This document shows, one piece after another, positions 19,184 to 26,572 of a stretch of DNA of 57,385 nt (positions are counted from its first letter, which is position 1; each line of letters opens with the position of its first letter). A program made the translations under genes and the position numbers. The notes beneath the pieces are model-generated. The model was given only the letters and a program-made list of their open reading frames with translations, was not told the DNA's origin and did no database searches. Location: assembly GCA_030447645.1 (NCBI GenBank), contig JAUJOM010000002.1, forward strand, positions 80,437-137,821, given 5' to 3'. Source of the stretch: Longimicrobiaceae bacterium. GTDB taxonomy: Bacteria; Gemmatimonadota; Gemmatimonadetes; Longimicrobiales; Longimicrobiaceae.

Positions 19184-20794
19184 ATGCAAGAACTTTACGG
19201 CAGTCACTGGATTCTCGCGGCACTGCTCGTCATCCCGCTGATTGGGGCCCTGGCGGCGTTCGCGGCTGGAGAAGCCAACGCCAAGCGGGTAGCGCTCGCG
19301 GTGGGGATCATCGAGTTCGTGGTTTCAGTCCCCCTCTTCTGGACGTTCGATGCGGCGGCAGTCTGCCAGCAGAGTGGGCTGGTGGGCCCCGGGCAGATCG
19401 GCTCCCTGCCTGTCCCCTTCCAGAACTGCGGTGACGTGGCGTGGATGCCGGATTGGGGCATCCACTACCGCGTCGGGCTGGACGGCATCTCGCTTTTCAT
19501 GGTGCTGCTCACCACCCTGCTTCTCCCGCTGATGGTGCTGGGAAGCTGGACGTACATCCAGCAGCGGCAGCGCTTGTACTACAGCATGCTCCTCGCGCTC
19601 ACCACCGGTGTAGTCGGGGTTTTCGTCGCGCTGGACCTCTTCCTTTTCTATGTGTTCTGGGAGATGGTCCTGATCCCCATGTACTTTTTGATCGGGATCT
19701 GGGGAGGCAAGGAGCGCATCTACGCCGCGGTCAAGTTCTTTTTGTACACGGCGTTCGGATCGCTGCTCATGCTGGTGGCGATCTTGTACCTGTTTTTCCA
19801 GGTTCGGGCGCTGGTGGGTACGCCCACGTTCTCGTACTTCGATTTCATTCGGTTGCCGCTCACCGGGACGCAGCAGGGATGGCTCTTCCTTGCGTTCGCG
19901 CTCGCCTTCGCGGTCAAGGTGCCGATGTTCCCCTTTCACACCTGGCTGCCCGCGGCGCACGTGCAGGCGCCCACGGCGGGCTCGGTGGTGCTGGCGGGGG
20001 TCCTTCTCAAGATGGGCACCTACGGCTTTCTGCGCTTCGCGCTGCCGCTTTTCCCGCACGCAGCCACGGCGCGGACCACCGTCACGATCGCCATGGTGCT
20101 CGGCTTGATCGGCATCATCTACGCGGCCATGGTGGCAGCGGTGCAGCCGAATGCCAAGAGGCTTGTGGCGTACACCTCCGTGGCGCACCTGGGGTTCGTG
20201 GTGCTGGGGATCTTCGCGTTCAATCTGCAGGGAATTCAGGGCGCCCTGCTGGTGATGATCGGGCACGGGCTTTCCACGCCCATGCTCTTTTTTCTGCTCG
20301 GGATGCTGTACGAGCGGCGCCACTCGTATGAGGTGGGCGACTTCGGTGGGCTGGCGGCGTCAATGCCCCTGTTTGCCACCATGCTGGTGTTCGCCGCGAT
20401 GGCCTCTATTGGGCTGCCCGGGACGAGCGGGTTTGTTTCCGAATTCCTTGTGCTGCTCGGTACCTTTCAGTCCAACCCGTTTGTGGCCCTGATCGCGACC
20501 GCCGGGGTAATCTTCGCCGCATACTACATGCTTCCCATGGTGCAGCGCACGATCTTCAACCGCCTGGATCGGCGTGAAAACCACGCGATCGCGGATCTCA
20601 ACAGCCGCGAAATGGCCATTTTGGTTCCCCTGGTGATCCTGATTCTGTGGATCGGTGTGTACCCGCGGCCCTTCCTGGACCGGATGGAGCCCGCGGCAAC
20701 CGCGCTGGTCGAGGGACTGCAGAATACCCGGCTCGCACCCGACCCCGCGCGGGTAGCCAACGTCGGGGTGCCGCCAATGCCGGAGCTGCCATGA
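19184..20794 (+). CDS. nuoM: NADH-quinone oxidoreductase subunit M
   Basis: Middle antiporter-like, proton-pumping subunit. The 536-residue protein has FYVFWEMVLIPMYFLIG with the key Glu, the channel motif KVPMFPFHTWLPAAHVQAPT and SVVLAGVLLKMGTYGFLRF with the conserved Lys. A loop after the second helix has two Cys (residues near 61 and 78) that could form a periplasmic disulfide; this is not typical of the family and is only an observation. The stop overlaps the nuoN ATG (ATGA). Confidence 0.95.
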   Translation: MQELYGSHWILAALLVIPLIGALAAFAAGEANAKRVALAVGIIEFVVSVPLFWTFDAAAVCQQSGLVGPGQIGSLPVPFQNCGDVAWMPDWGIHYRVGLDGISLFMVLLTTLLLPLMVLGSWTYIQQRQRLYYSMLLALTTGVVGVFVALDLFLFYVFWEMVLIPMYFLIGIWGGKERIYAAVKFFLYTAFGSLLMLVAILYLFFQVRALVGTPTFSYFDFIRLPLTGTQQGWLFLAFALAFAVKVPMFPFHTWLPAAHVQAPTAGSVVLAGVLLKMGTYGFLRFALPLFPHAATARTTVTIAMVLGLIGIIYAAMVAAVQPNAKRLVAYTSVAHLGFVVLGIFAFNLQGIQGALLVMIGHGLSTPMLFFLLGMLYERRHSYEVGDFGGLAASMPLFATMLVFAAMASIGLPGTSGFVSEFLVLLGTFQSNPFVALIATAGVIFAAYYMLPMVQRTIFNRLDRRENHAIADLNSREMAILVPLVILILWIGVYPRPFLDRMEPAATALVEGLQNTRLAPDPARVANVGVPPMPELP

Positions 20795-22302
20795 CGCTCG
20801 ACTTCGCGAGGCAGTCGGCGTATTTCTGGGCGCTTCTCCCGGAGATCGTTCTTGCTACCTGGACGATGCTGGTGCTGGTGGTGGACGTCTTCCGGAGCAG
20901 CGATCACCCCGAGGAGTCGCGGGCCCCGGTCGCCTGGATGTCGCTGGCCGGTCTGGTCGTGGCGGGCGCGGCCAACGCCTACCTGCTGTCGATGCGTGAA
21001 GCCGCGCCCACGGGAATGATCGCGGTGGATAGCTTTCGGGTTTTCACCAACTTCATCCTCCTCCTAGCGGCGGGGCTGGCCATCTGCCTGTCCTTTGGCT
21101 ACCTGCAGCGGCGGCACATTGATCGGGGCGAGTTTTACGTGCTCGTGCTCTTTGCCACCGTCGGAATGATGTTGATGGCCGGCTCTCGGGATCTGATCCT
21201 GATGTTCATCGCCCTGGAGGTGATGTCTGTCGCGATTTACGTGCTGGTGGGCTACCACCGGCAGGATCCACGCTCGTCCGAAGCGTCGCTCAAGTATTTC
21301 CTGCTCGGCGCCTTTTCAAGTGGGTTCTTCCTGTACGGCATCGCCCTGCTTTTCGGGGCCACCGGCTCCACGCACCTGCCGACCATCGGGACCATGCTTG
21401 GTGACGGCGTGGGCACCGCGAGTCCGGTTGCGCTGGCCGGTATGGCCCTGGTGCTGGTCGGTCTCGGCTTCAAGGTGGCGGCGGTGCCCTTCCACGTTTG
21501 GACGCCGGACGCGTACGACGGTGCTCCCACACCGGTGACTGCCTTGATGGCCACCGGGGTAAAGGCAGCCGCCTTTGCTGCCTTTATTCGTGTATTCGCG
21601 GTGGGCCTGGGTGGCGTGCGGGAGGACTGGGCACCCGTGGTGTGGGTGCTTGCGGCACTCACCATGGTGGCGGCGAACCTTGTGGCGCTCACGCAGGGAA
21701 GCGTGAAGCGGATGCTCGCGTACTCGTCGATCGCGCACGCGGGATACCTGCTCGTTGCGCTGCTGTCAGCGAACCAGGCGGGCGCCGCGGCGTTCCTGTT
21801 TTACCTGCTGGTGTACACCGTGATGACCGCCGGAGCCTTCGGGATCGTCATCGCCAATTCGCAGGGTGACCACGAGCGGGTATCGCTTGAGGACTACGCG
21901 GGCTTCGGCTGGCAGCAGCCGCTTCTCGGAGCAGCATTCGGCCTCTTCCTGCTCTCCCTCGCGGGCTTCCCGCTCACAGGTGGCTTTCTGGGCAAGCTCT
22001 ACATCATCCGTTCCGCTCTGGAGTCTGACAACGTGCCGCTGGCGGTGGTGCTGGTGCTCGCGTCCCTGATCTCCTACTTTTATTACCTGCGGGTGATCGT
22101 CGTGATGTACATGCGCCCTGCAGCTTCTGCGAACTCCCATGACCAGGCTGGACTTGCGGTGCCGGGCAGGGCGGCGATCGCCGTGGCTGCCGTGGCGGTA
22201 CTGGCCCTCTTCTTCGCGGCCTCGCCGGTGATGCGCGCGGCGGAATCGAGCGTTGCTTCCCTTTTCCCGGCTGCTCCCGCCCTGTTTGGAATGACTCCGT
22301 GA
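20791..22302 (+). CDS. nuoN: NADH-quinone oxidoreductase subunit N
   Basis: Proximal antiporter-like, proton-pumping subunit and last gene of the complex I set. The 503-residue protein has LMFIALEVMSVAIYVLVG, the channel motif KVAAVPFHVWTPDAYDGAPT with PVTALMATGVKAAAF, and VKRMLAYSSIAHAGYLL. The start at 20791 gives a full first helix. Its stop overlaps the GTG of the following hydrolase gene, so that gene is probably read from the same transcript. Confidence 0.95.
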   Translation: MTLDFARQSAYFWALLPEIVLATWTMLVLVVDVFRSSDHPEESRAPVAWMSLAGLVVAGAANAYLLSMREAAPTGMIAVDSFRVFTNFILLLAAGLAICLSFGYLQRRHIDRGEFYVLVLFATVGMMLMAGSRDLILMFIALEVMSVAIYVLVGYHRQDPRSSEASLKYFLLGAFSSGFFLYGIALLFGATGSTHLPTIGTMLGDGVGTASPVALAGMALVLVGLGFKVAAVPFHVWTPDAYDGAPTPVTALMATGVKAAAFAAFIRVFAVGLGGVREDWAPVVWVLAALTMVAANLVALTQGSVKRMLAYSSIAHAGYLLVALLSANQAGAAAFLFYLLVYTVMTAGAFGIVIANSQGDHERVSLEDYAGFGWQQPLLGAAFGLFLLSLAGFPLTGGFLGKLYIIRSALESDNVPLAVVLVLASLISYFYYLRVIVVMYMRPAASANSHDQAGLAVPGRAAIAVAAVAVLALFFAASPVMRAAESSVASLFPAAPALFGMTP

Positions 22303-23357
22303 CCGACGAACCGAAGGAAAGTCCGGAAACGCGCCGCAAAGGCCTGTTGGGCAGCCGCCGCCGCAAAGCCGCGGCTGGCTTTACCGCTATGGCGGCCGCG
22401 GCCTACGGCGTGTACCTGCTGGGAGGGCGGAGCGGGCGGCGCAACCCGGTGACGGAGCTCAGCAATGCACTCAATCTGGAGATTGAGTATGTCCGCTGGC
22501 GGGGTGTGTACTACGCTTACTACTCGCGCTCAGCGGGGGGTCGGCCGCTGGTGTTCCTTCACTCCATCAGCGCCGTTGCCTCGGCGCACGAGATGCGGCC
22601 GCTGGTCCAGCGCTCGCACCGTGAAAGCGAGCGCCCAATCTATGCGCTCGAGTGGCTCGGCTTTGGACACAGCGACCGGCCGGATGTAACCTATACGCCC
22701 GACCTGCTGGAAGATCAGCTGGAGCATTTTCTTGAGCAGGTTGTGGGCGCGGAAGGAGGCGGGGCCGATGTTGTGGGGCTATCGCTTGGAGCCAGCTACG
22801 CCGCCGAGGTAGCGCGGCGACGGCCGGACCTGATCCGCTCGCTGGTAGCCATCGAGCCCACCGGAATCGGCAGCGAGCCATCGGAGATCGGGCGTGGATG
22901 GGCACGACTGCTTTTCACCCTGCCAGGTGTACAGCGTGCTTTTTACGACCGGTTGACGGCTCCGGAGGCGCTGTACAACTTTGCCCGCGACAACCTGTTT
23001 TCACCGGAGTTTGGCGTACCCGAGGAATTCGTGGAGTTCGGAGTCAAGACGGCTCGTGTGGAGGGTGCCTCCGGACCGCTCGACGACTTCTTGAGCGGGC
23101 GCTTGTTCGAGCGGGAAGCACTCGAATCGTACCTCCGCATGCGCCAACCGACACTGGTCATCCATGGCACCGTGGGAGGGCGGCGCCTGGAATCGTTCAC
23201 ACGCGTCCCCGCGGAGCTGGAAGCCAAGCGCGGCGTGCGTGTGGTTGGGCTCCCTACCGGTGCGCTTCCCCACTGGGAGCGTCCTGGCGAGGTCGTGGAG
23301 CACATCCGCTCCTTTTACGCGGAGGTTGTCGAAGCCACCGCGCCTGAGGCCACCTAG
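22299..23357 (+). CDS. alpha/beta hydrolase, membrane-anchored
   Basis: Serine hydrolase of the alpha/beta fold, 352 residues, substrate unknown. A basic N-terminus (about 28 residues) is followed by one hydrophobic segment (AGFTAMAAAAYGVYLLGG), suggesting an anchor with the catalytic domain attached. The oxyanion-hole region reads LVFLHSIS, the nucleophile elbow GLSLGASYA, and a late His in GALPHWERP could complete the triad. The GTG start overlaps the nuoN stop by four bases. This co-transcription with complex I hints at a membrane role, but nothing in the sequence specifies one. Confidence 0.75.
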   Translation: MTDEPKESPETRRKGLLGSRRRKAAAGFTAMAAAAYGVYLLGGRSGRRNPVTELSNALNLEIEYVRWRGVYYAYYSRSAGGRPLVFLHSISAVASAHEMRPLVQRSHRESERPIYALEWLGFGHSDRPDVTYTPDLLEDQLEHFLEQVVGAEGGGADVVGLSLGASYAAEVARRRPDLIRSLVAIEPTGIGSEPSEIGRGWARLLFTLPGVQRAFYDRLTAPEALYNFARDNLFSPEFGVPEEFVEFGVKTARVEGASGPLDDFLSGRLFEREALESYLRMRQPTLVIHGTVGGRRLESFTRVPAELEAKRGVRVVGLPTGALPHWERPGEVVEHIRSFYAEVVEATAPEAT

Positions 23358-23371
23358 ACGTGGAGGGCACC

Positions 23372-23638
23372 ATGCGCAGTATTACCTGCGTTGCATTGAT
23401 GCTGTTGGTCGTGGGGTGTGGAGATCGCGGGCGGGACAATCGCGTCGGTGCTGCCACGGCGCGGGACACGGCAAACCGCGCCCTGGAAGGCTTGTCGCCG
23501 GCTGAGATTCAGCAGTCGGCGCGGCCGATGACCCCGGAACAGGCGGCGCAGCTGGGTCTGATCGACACAACCATCCACGTCGAAGATTTGTCGCCCGCCG
23601 AAGGCAACACGCTGCCACCGCCGGACACCTCGCGCTAG
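23372..23638 (+). CDS. small predicted lipoprotein
   Basis: An 88-residue protein with a lipoprotein signal, MRSITCVALMLLVVGCGDRG, the acylated Cys being residue 16. The mature part is polar and rich in Thr, Pro and Ala, with no recognised domain. The ATG at 23372 has a GGAG seven bases upstream. Its stop codon lies within the -35 element of the etfB promoter. Function unknown; lgt, which would modify it, is at 45.4 kb. Confidence 0.6.
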   Translation: MRSITCVALMLLVVGCGDRGRDNRVGAATARDTANRALEGLSPAEIQQSARPMTPEQAAQLGLIDTTIHVEDLSPAEGNTLPPPDTSR

Positions 23639-23675
23639 ACATCCCCCGGCCGCAGCGCTATACTAGCGCGCTGCG
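23636..23675 (+). promoter_or_regulatory. etfB promoter with an overlapping palindrome
   Basis: TAGACA, a 17-base spacer and TATACT form a near-consensus sigma70 promoter; the -35 begins at the stop codon of the lipoprotein gene. The -10 sits between the arms of an 8-bp inverted repeat, CGCAGCGC (23651-23658) and GCGCTGCG (23668-23675). This could be an operator, or a hairpin terminator for the upstream gene. Confidence 0.55.
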
Positions 23676-23704
23676 AGCTTTGCCCCTAACACTTTGGAGT
23701 GCGC

Positions 23705-24454
23705 GTGAAGAGCATCGTGTGCGTCAAGCGCGTCCCGGACACCGAGACGCGTATTCGCATTTCGGGTGGTGCAACTGGCGTGGAAACGGCTGGCGTCAAG
23801 TACCTATTGAACCCGTACGACGAGTTCGCGCTGGAAGCGGCGTTGAAGCAAAAGGAAGGGGCGGGGGAGGGGCAGGTCACCGCCGTCACCGTCGGCGGTG
23901 CCGAGGCTGCGGAAGCGCTCCGCTCCGCCCTCGCCATCGGCGCGGATGACGCAGTGCTGCTGCGGGCCGAGGCCGGCCTGGAGGGTCTGGCTGTAGCCAA
24001 GCTGCTGGCGGAGGAGATCCGTGGTCGCGCTTACGACCTGCTGCTCTTCGGGATGAAAGCGGTGGACGATGATCTGCAGGCTGTAGGACCGATGGTCGCG
24101 GAGCTACTCGACCTGCCGGCTGCAACCAGCGTGATCGAATTCGCCAGTGCGGACGGGCGTATCACCGCGCAGCGGGAGATCGACGGAGGGGTGGAGGTGG
24201 TGGAGCTGACGCTCCCCTGCCTACTGACCATGACCAAGGGCGCTTACAAGCCTCGCTCCGCGTCGCTGAAAGGCATCATGGCGGCGAAAAAGAAGCCGAT
24301 CGAGGAAAAGCCGGTCCAGGCGTCGTCCGCCGGGATTCAGATTGAAAAATTGTCGTATCCGCCGGAGCGTGCCGCCGGGCGAATCGTCGGCCAGGGCGCC
24401 GACGCCGTGCCGGAGCTGCTACGGCTGCTTCGTCAGGAAGCCAAAGTTCTTTGA
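23705..24454 (+). CDS. etfB: electron transfer flavoprotein subunit beta
   Basis: Small ETF subunit, binding AMP; with EtfA it shuttles electrons from acyl-CoA and related dehydrogenases to ETF-quinone oxidoreductase. The 249-residue protein opens KSIVCVKRVPDTET and has VKYLLNPYDEFALEAAL and GMKAVDDDLQAVGPMVAELL, all standard. The GTG at 23705 is preferred because a GGAG ends five bases before it, while the GTG at 23699 overlaps that ribosome-binding site. It is followed after 18 bases by etfA. Confidence 0.93.
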   Translation: MKSIVCVKRVPDTETRIRISGGATGVETAGVKYLLNPYDEFALEAALKQKEGAGEGQVTAVTVGGAEAAEALRSALAIGADDAVLLRAEAGLEGLAVAKLLAEEIRGRAYDLLLFGMKAVDDDLQAVGPMVAELLDLPAATSVIEFASADGRITAQREIDGGVEVVELTLPCLLTMTKGAYKPRSASLKGIMAAKKKPIEEKPVQASSAGIQIEKLSYPPERAAGRIVGQGADAVPELLRLLRQEAKVL

Positions 24455-24472
24455 GCGCATAGACGATTCACG

Positions 24473-25453
24473 ATGCCCAACATCTTTGCATTTGCCGAAG
24501 CGCGGGACGGTGAGCTGAAAAAGGTCGCCCAGGAGGTGGTTACCGCGGCGCGCCAGGTTGCGGATCAGCTGGGAGGGGAGGTCCACGCGGTGCTGCTCGG
24601 TCCCAGCGGTTTGCGGGAGCGAGCGGGGGAGCTCGCCTCCCACGGCGCGGACCATGTCCATGTGGGCGAGAGCGACGCTCTTCAGCACTACTCCGGGGAA
24701 GGCTTCACCACGCTACTTGTAAACTTCCTCAAGGCAAACCCGTGCGATGCCGCGCTTTTCCCCGCGTCCGCGCTGGGCAAGGATCTGGCGCCCCGGGTGG
24801 CTGCACGCCTGGGCGTGGGCTACGCGAGCGAATGCACTGCGTTGCAGGTGGAGAACGGGGCACTGGTGGCAACCCGGCCGAAGTATGCAGGCAAGGTGTT
24901 CGCCCGGGTGCGCTTCACGGACACGCCGGCGGTCGCATCGCTGCGGCCGAACACGTTCGCACCGGCGGAGTCGGCGCGTTCCGGTGAGGTCCACACTCTG
25001 GAGGTGTCGCTCAACAGCGCCGACTTTGGCGCTATCGTGCGTGAGATCCGGGCGGCGGCGGGTGAAAAGCTGGATGTCGCCGAGGCGCCGATCGTGGTTG
25101 CCGGCGGGCGCGGCCTCAAGGACCCGGCTAACTTCAAGCTTCTTGATGAATTGGCGGATGCATTCGGCGGGCGTGCGGCGGTGGGTGCTTCACGGGCGGT
25201 GGTCGACGCCGGCTGGCGCCCGCACGCGGAACAGGTGGGACAAACCGGCAAGACCGTCTCACCAACCCTGTACTTCGCCATCGGAATCTCGGGCGCGATG
25301 CAGCACCTGGCGGGGATGCGCACCGCCAAGTACATCGTCGCCATCAACAAGGACCCCGAGGCACCCATCTTCAAGGTAGCAGACTACGGTATCGTGGGTG
25401 ATCTGATGGAGATCGTACCGCGGCTTACGGAGGAAGTTCGCAAGCTGCGCTGA
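24473..25453 (+). CDS. etfA: electron transfer flavoprotein subunit alpha
   Basis: Large ETF subunit carrying FAD. In the 326-residue protein the C-terminal FAD domain shows VAGGRGLKDPANFKLL, VDAGWRPHAEQVGQTGKTV, YFAIGISGAMQHLAGM and INKDPEAPIFKVADYGIVGD, a near-textbook set. The standard single ETF type is indicated; there are no fixABCX partners or bifurcation genes nearby. Confidence 0.95.
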   Translation: MPNIFAFAEARDGELKKVAQEVVTAARQVADQLGGEVHAVLLGPSGLRERAGELASHGADHVHVGESDALQHYSGEGFTTLLVNFLKANPCDAALFPASALGKDLAPRVAARLGVGYASECTALQVENGALVATRPKYAGKVFARVRFTDTPAVASLRPNTFAPAESARSGEVHTLEVSLNSADFGAIVREIRAAAGEKLDVAEAPIVVAGGRGLKDPANFKLLDELADAFGGRAAVGASRAVVDAGWRPHAEQVGQTGKTVSPTLYFAIGISGAMQHLAGMRTAKYIVAINKDPEAPIFKVADYGIVGDLMEIVPRLTEEVRKLR

Positions 25454-25457
25454 GGGC

Positions 25458-25931
25458 GTGCCTGGCCCCGTGTGGATGACCCGAGCAGCACTCGGGATGG
25501 CGGTGCTTTCGCTCGCCCTCAACGCTTATCTGCTGGCACAGGTGCGTCATCCCGAGCGCATAGCGGCACCCGTGGTGATGCGCATGTTCGACCGCCTTGC
25601 GGCGGAAGACGTGCGGGTGCGCTACGAGGTGAGGATTCCGGCGGGTACGCCGCTGCGCTTCGACATTCCCCTGGATGAGCGCATGAACGTGAAGCTGAAC
25701 ACCCAACTTCCCATCGATACCCGCGTGCGGGTTCCGGTTCGCTCGCCGGTGGGGAGCTACACGCTCCAAATCCCGATCAAAACCACCGTTCCCATTCGCA
25801 CCGAGGTTCCGCTCCACATTCGTCACACCCTCCGCCTGCGCACGAACACACAGACGGAGCTGGTCGCGCCCCTCGAGGTCAGGATTCGGGACCTTCCGCT
25901 GGACGCGCTTCGCCGGAGCCTGGAGCCATAG
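25458..25931 (+). CDS. single-helix protein with proline-periodic beta segments
   Basis: A 157-residue protein of unknown function. After a short N-terminus there is one membrane helix (ALGMAVLSLALNAYLLAQV), then a basic linker and about 100 residues in which hydrophobic beta-like stretches alternate with a regular Pro spacing: RIPAG, FDIPLDE, TQLPIDT, VRVPVRSPV, LQIPIKTTVP and TEVPLHI. The pattern suggests a long extended or stacked beta structure outside the membrane. The GTG at 25458 is five bases after etfA; GTG 25470 and ATG 25476 are possible alternatives. Confidence 0.55.
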   Translation: MPGPVWMTRAALGMAVLSLALNAYLLAQVRHPERIAAPVVMRMFDRLAAEDVRVRYEVRIPAGTPLRFDIPLDERMNVKLNTQLPIDTRVRVPVRSPVGSYTLQIPIKTTVPIRTEVPLHIRHTLRLRTNTQTELVAPLEVRIRDLPLDALRRSLEP

Positions 25932-25936
25932 CCCCC

Positions 25937-26572
25937 GTGCGACGCACCGCGACCCTTCTGCTCCTCGCCCTACTCGCCTGCAGATCAGACGCACGTGAAC
26001 CCTCGGCGGCAACGTCCCGAGGCTCGGCGGACGCGGCACTGGCTCCGCGGTGGCAAGCCAGTCCAATCGGCAATGTGCGGCTGGAGGGCGCTGATCCTCT
26101 CCGGGTGCAGACAGGTCCCCACACCCTCATCATTCCAGCGGACGGCGAGTCCTTCGCACCACCGTACACGGTGAGGGCCACCTTGCAAAAACAGCAGGGC
26201 CGTCTTCAAGAAGGGTACGGGCTGGTCTTCGGGGGTGAGTCGCTCGCGGAGGATGAGGCACGACAGCACTACAGCTACTTTCTGGTGCGCGGCGATGGCA
26301 CCTATCTGATCAAGCGTCGGGATGGGCCGAGCACCAGCGTGGTGCGCGACTGGACCCACCATGCCGCGGTGCCGCGCGACACGGAGGAGGGTGGGCAGCC
26401 GGTTACTCTGGCCGTGCACGTTACGTCCACCGAGGTTCGGTTGGACGTAAACGAGCAGCAGGTGGCCACCATTCCCGCCGCGGAGTTGCGGACCAGCGGG
26501 CAGGTGGGCCTGCGAGTCGCGCACGACGTGCGCTTGACGATCTCCAACTTTCGTGTAACTCGCGGTGGATGA
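25937..26572 (+). CDS. predicted lipoprotein with a concanavalin-like domain
   Basis: A 211-residue protein with signal RRTATLLLLALLACRSD, the lipidated Cys near residue 15. The mature part resembles the beta-jelly-roll of the DUF1080/LamG type: YGLVFGGESL, YSYFLVRGDGTYLIKRRDG and a final VGLRVAHDVRLTISNFRV, the usual last strands. These domains bind or cleave sugars in some families, but no catalytic residues can be assigned here. The GTG start is five bases after the preceding gene and the stop overlaps the valS ATG. Confidence 0.6.
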   Translation: MRRTATLLLLALLACRSDAREPSAATSRGSADAALAPRWQASPIGNVRLEGADPLRVQTGPHTLIIPADGESFAPPYTVRATLQKQQGRLQEGYGLVFGGESLAEDEARQHYSYFLVRGDGTYLIKRRDGPSTSVVRDWTHHAAVPRDTEEGGQPVTLAVHVTSTEVRLDVNEQQVATIPAAELRTSGQVGLRVAHDVRLTISNFRVTRGG

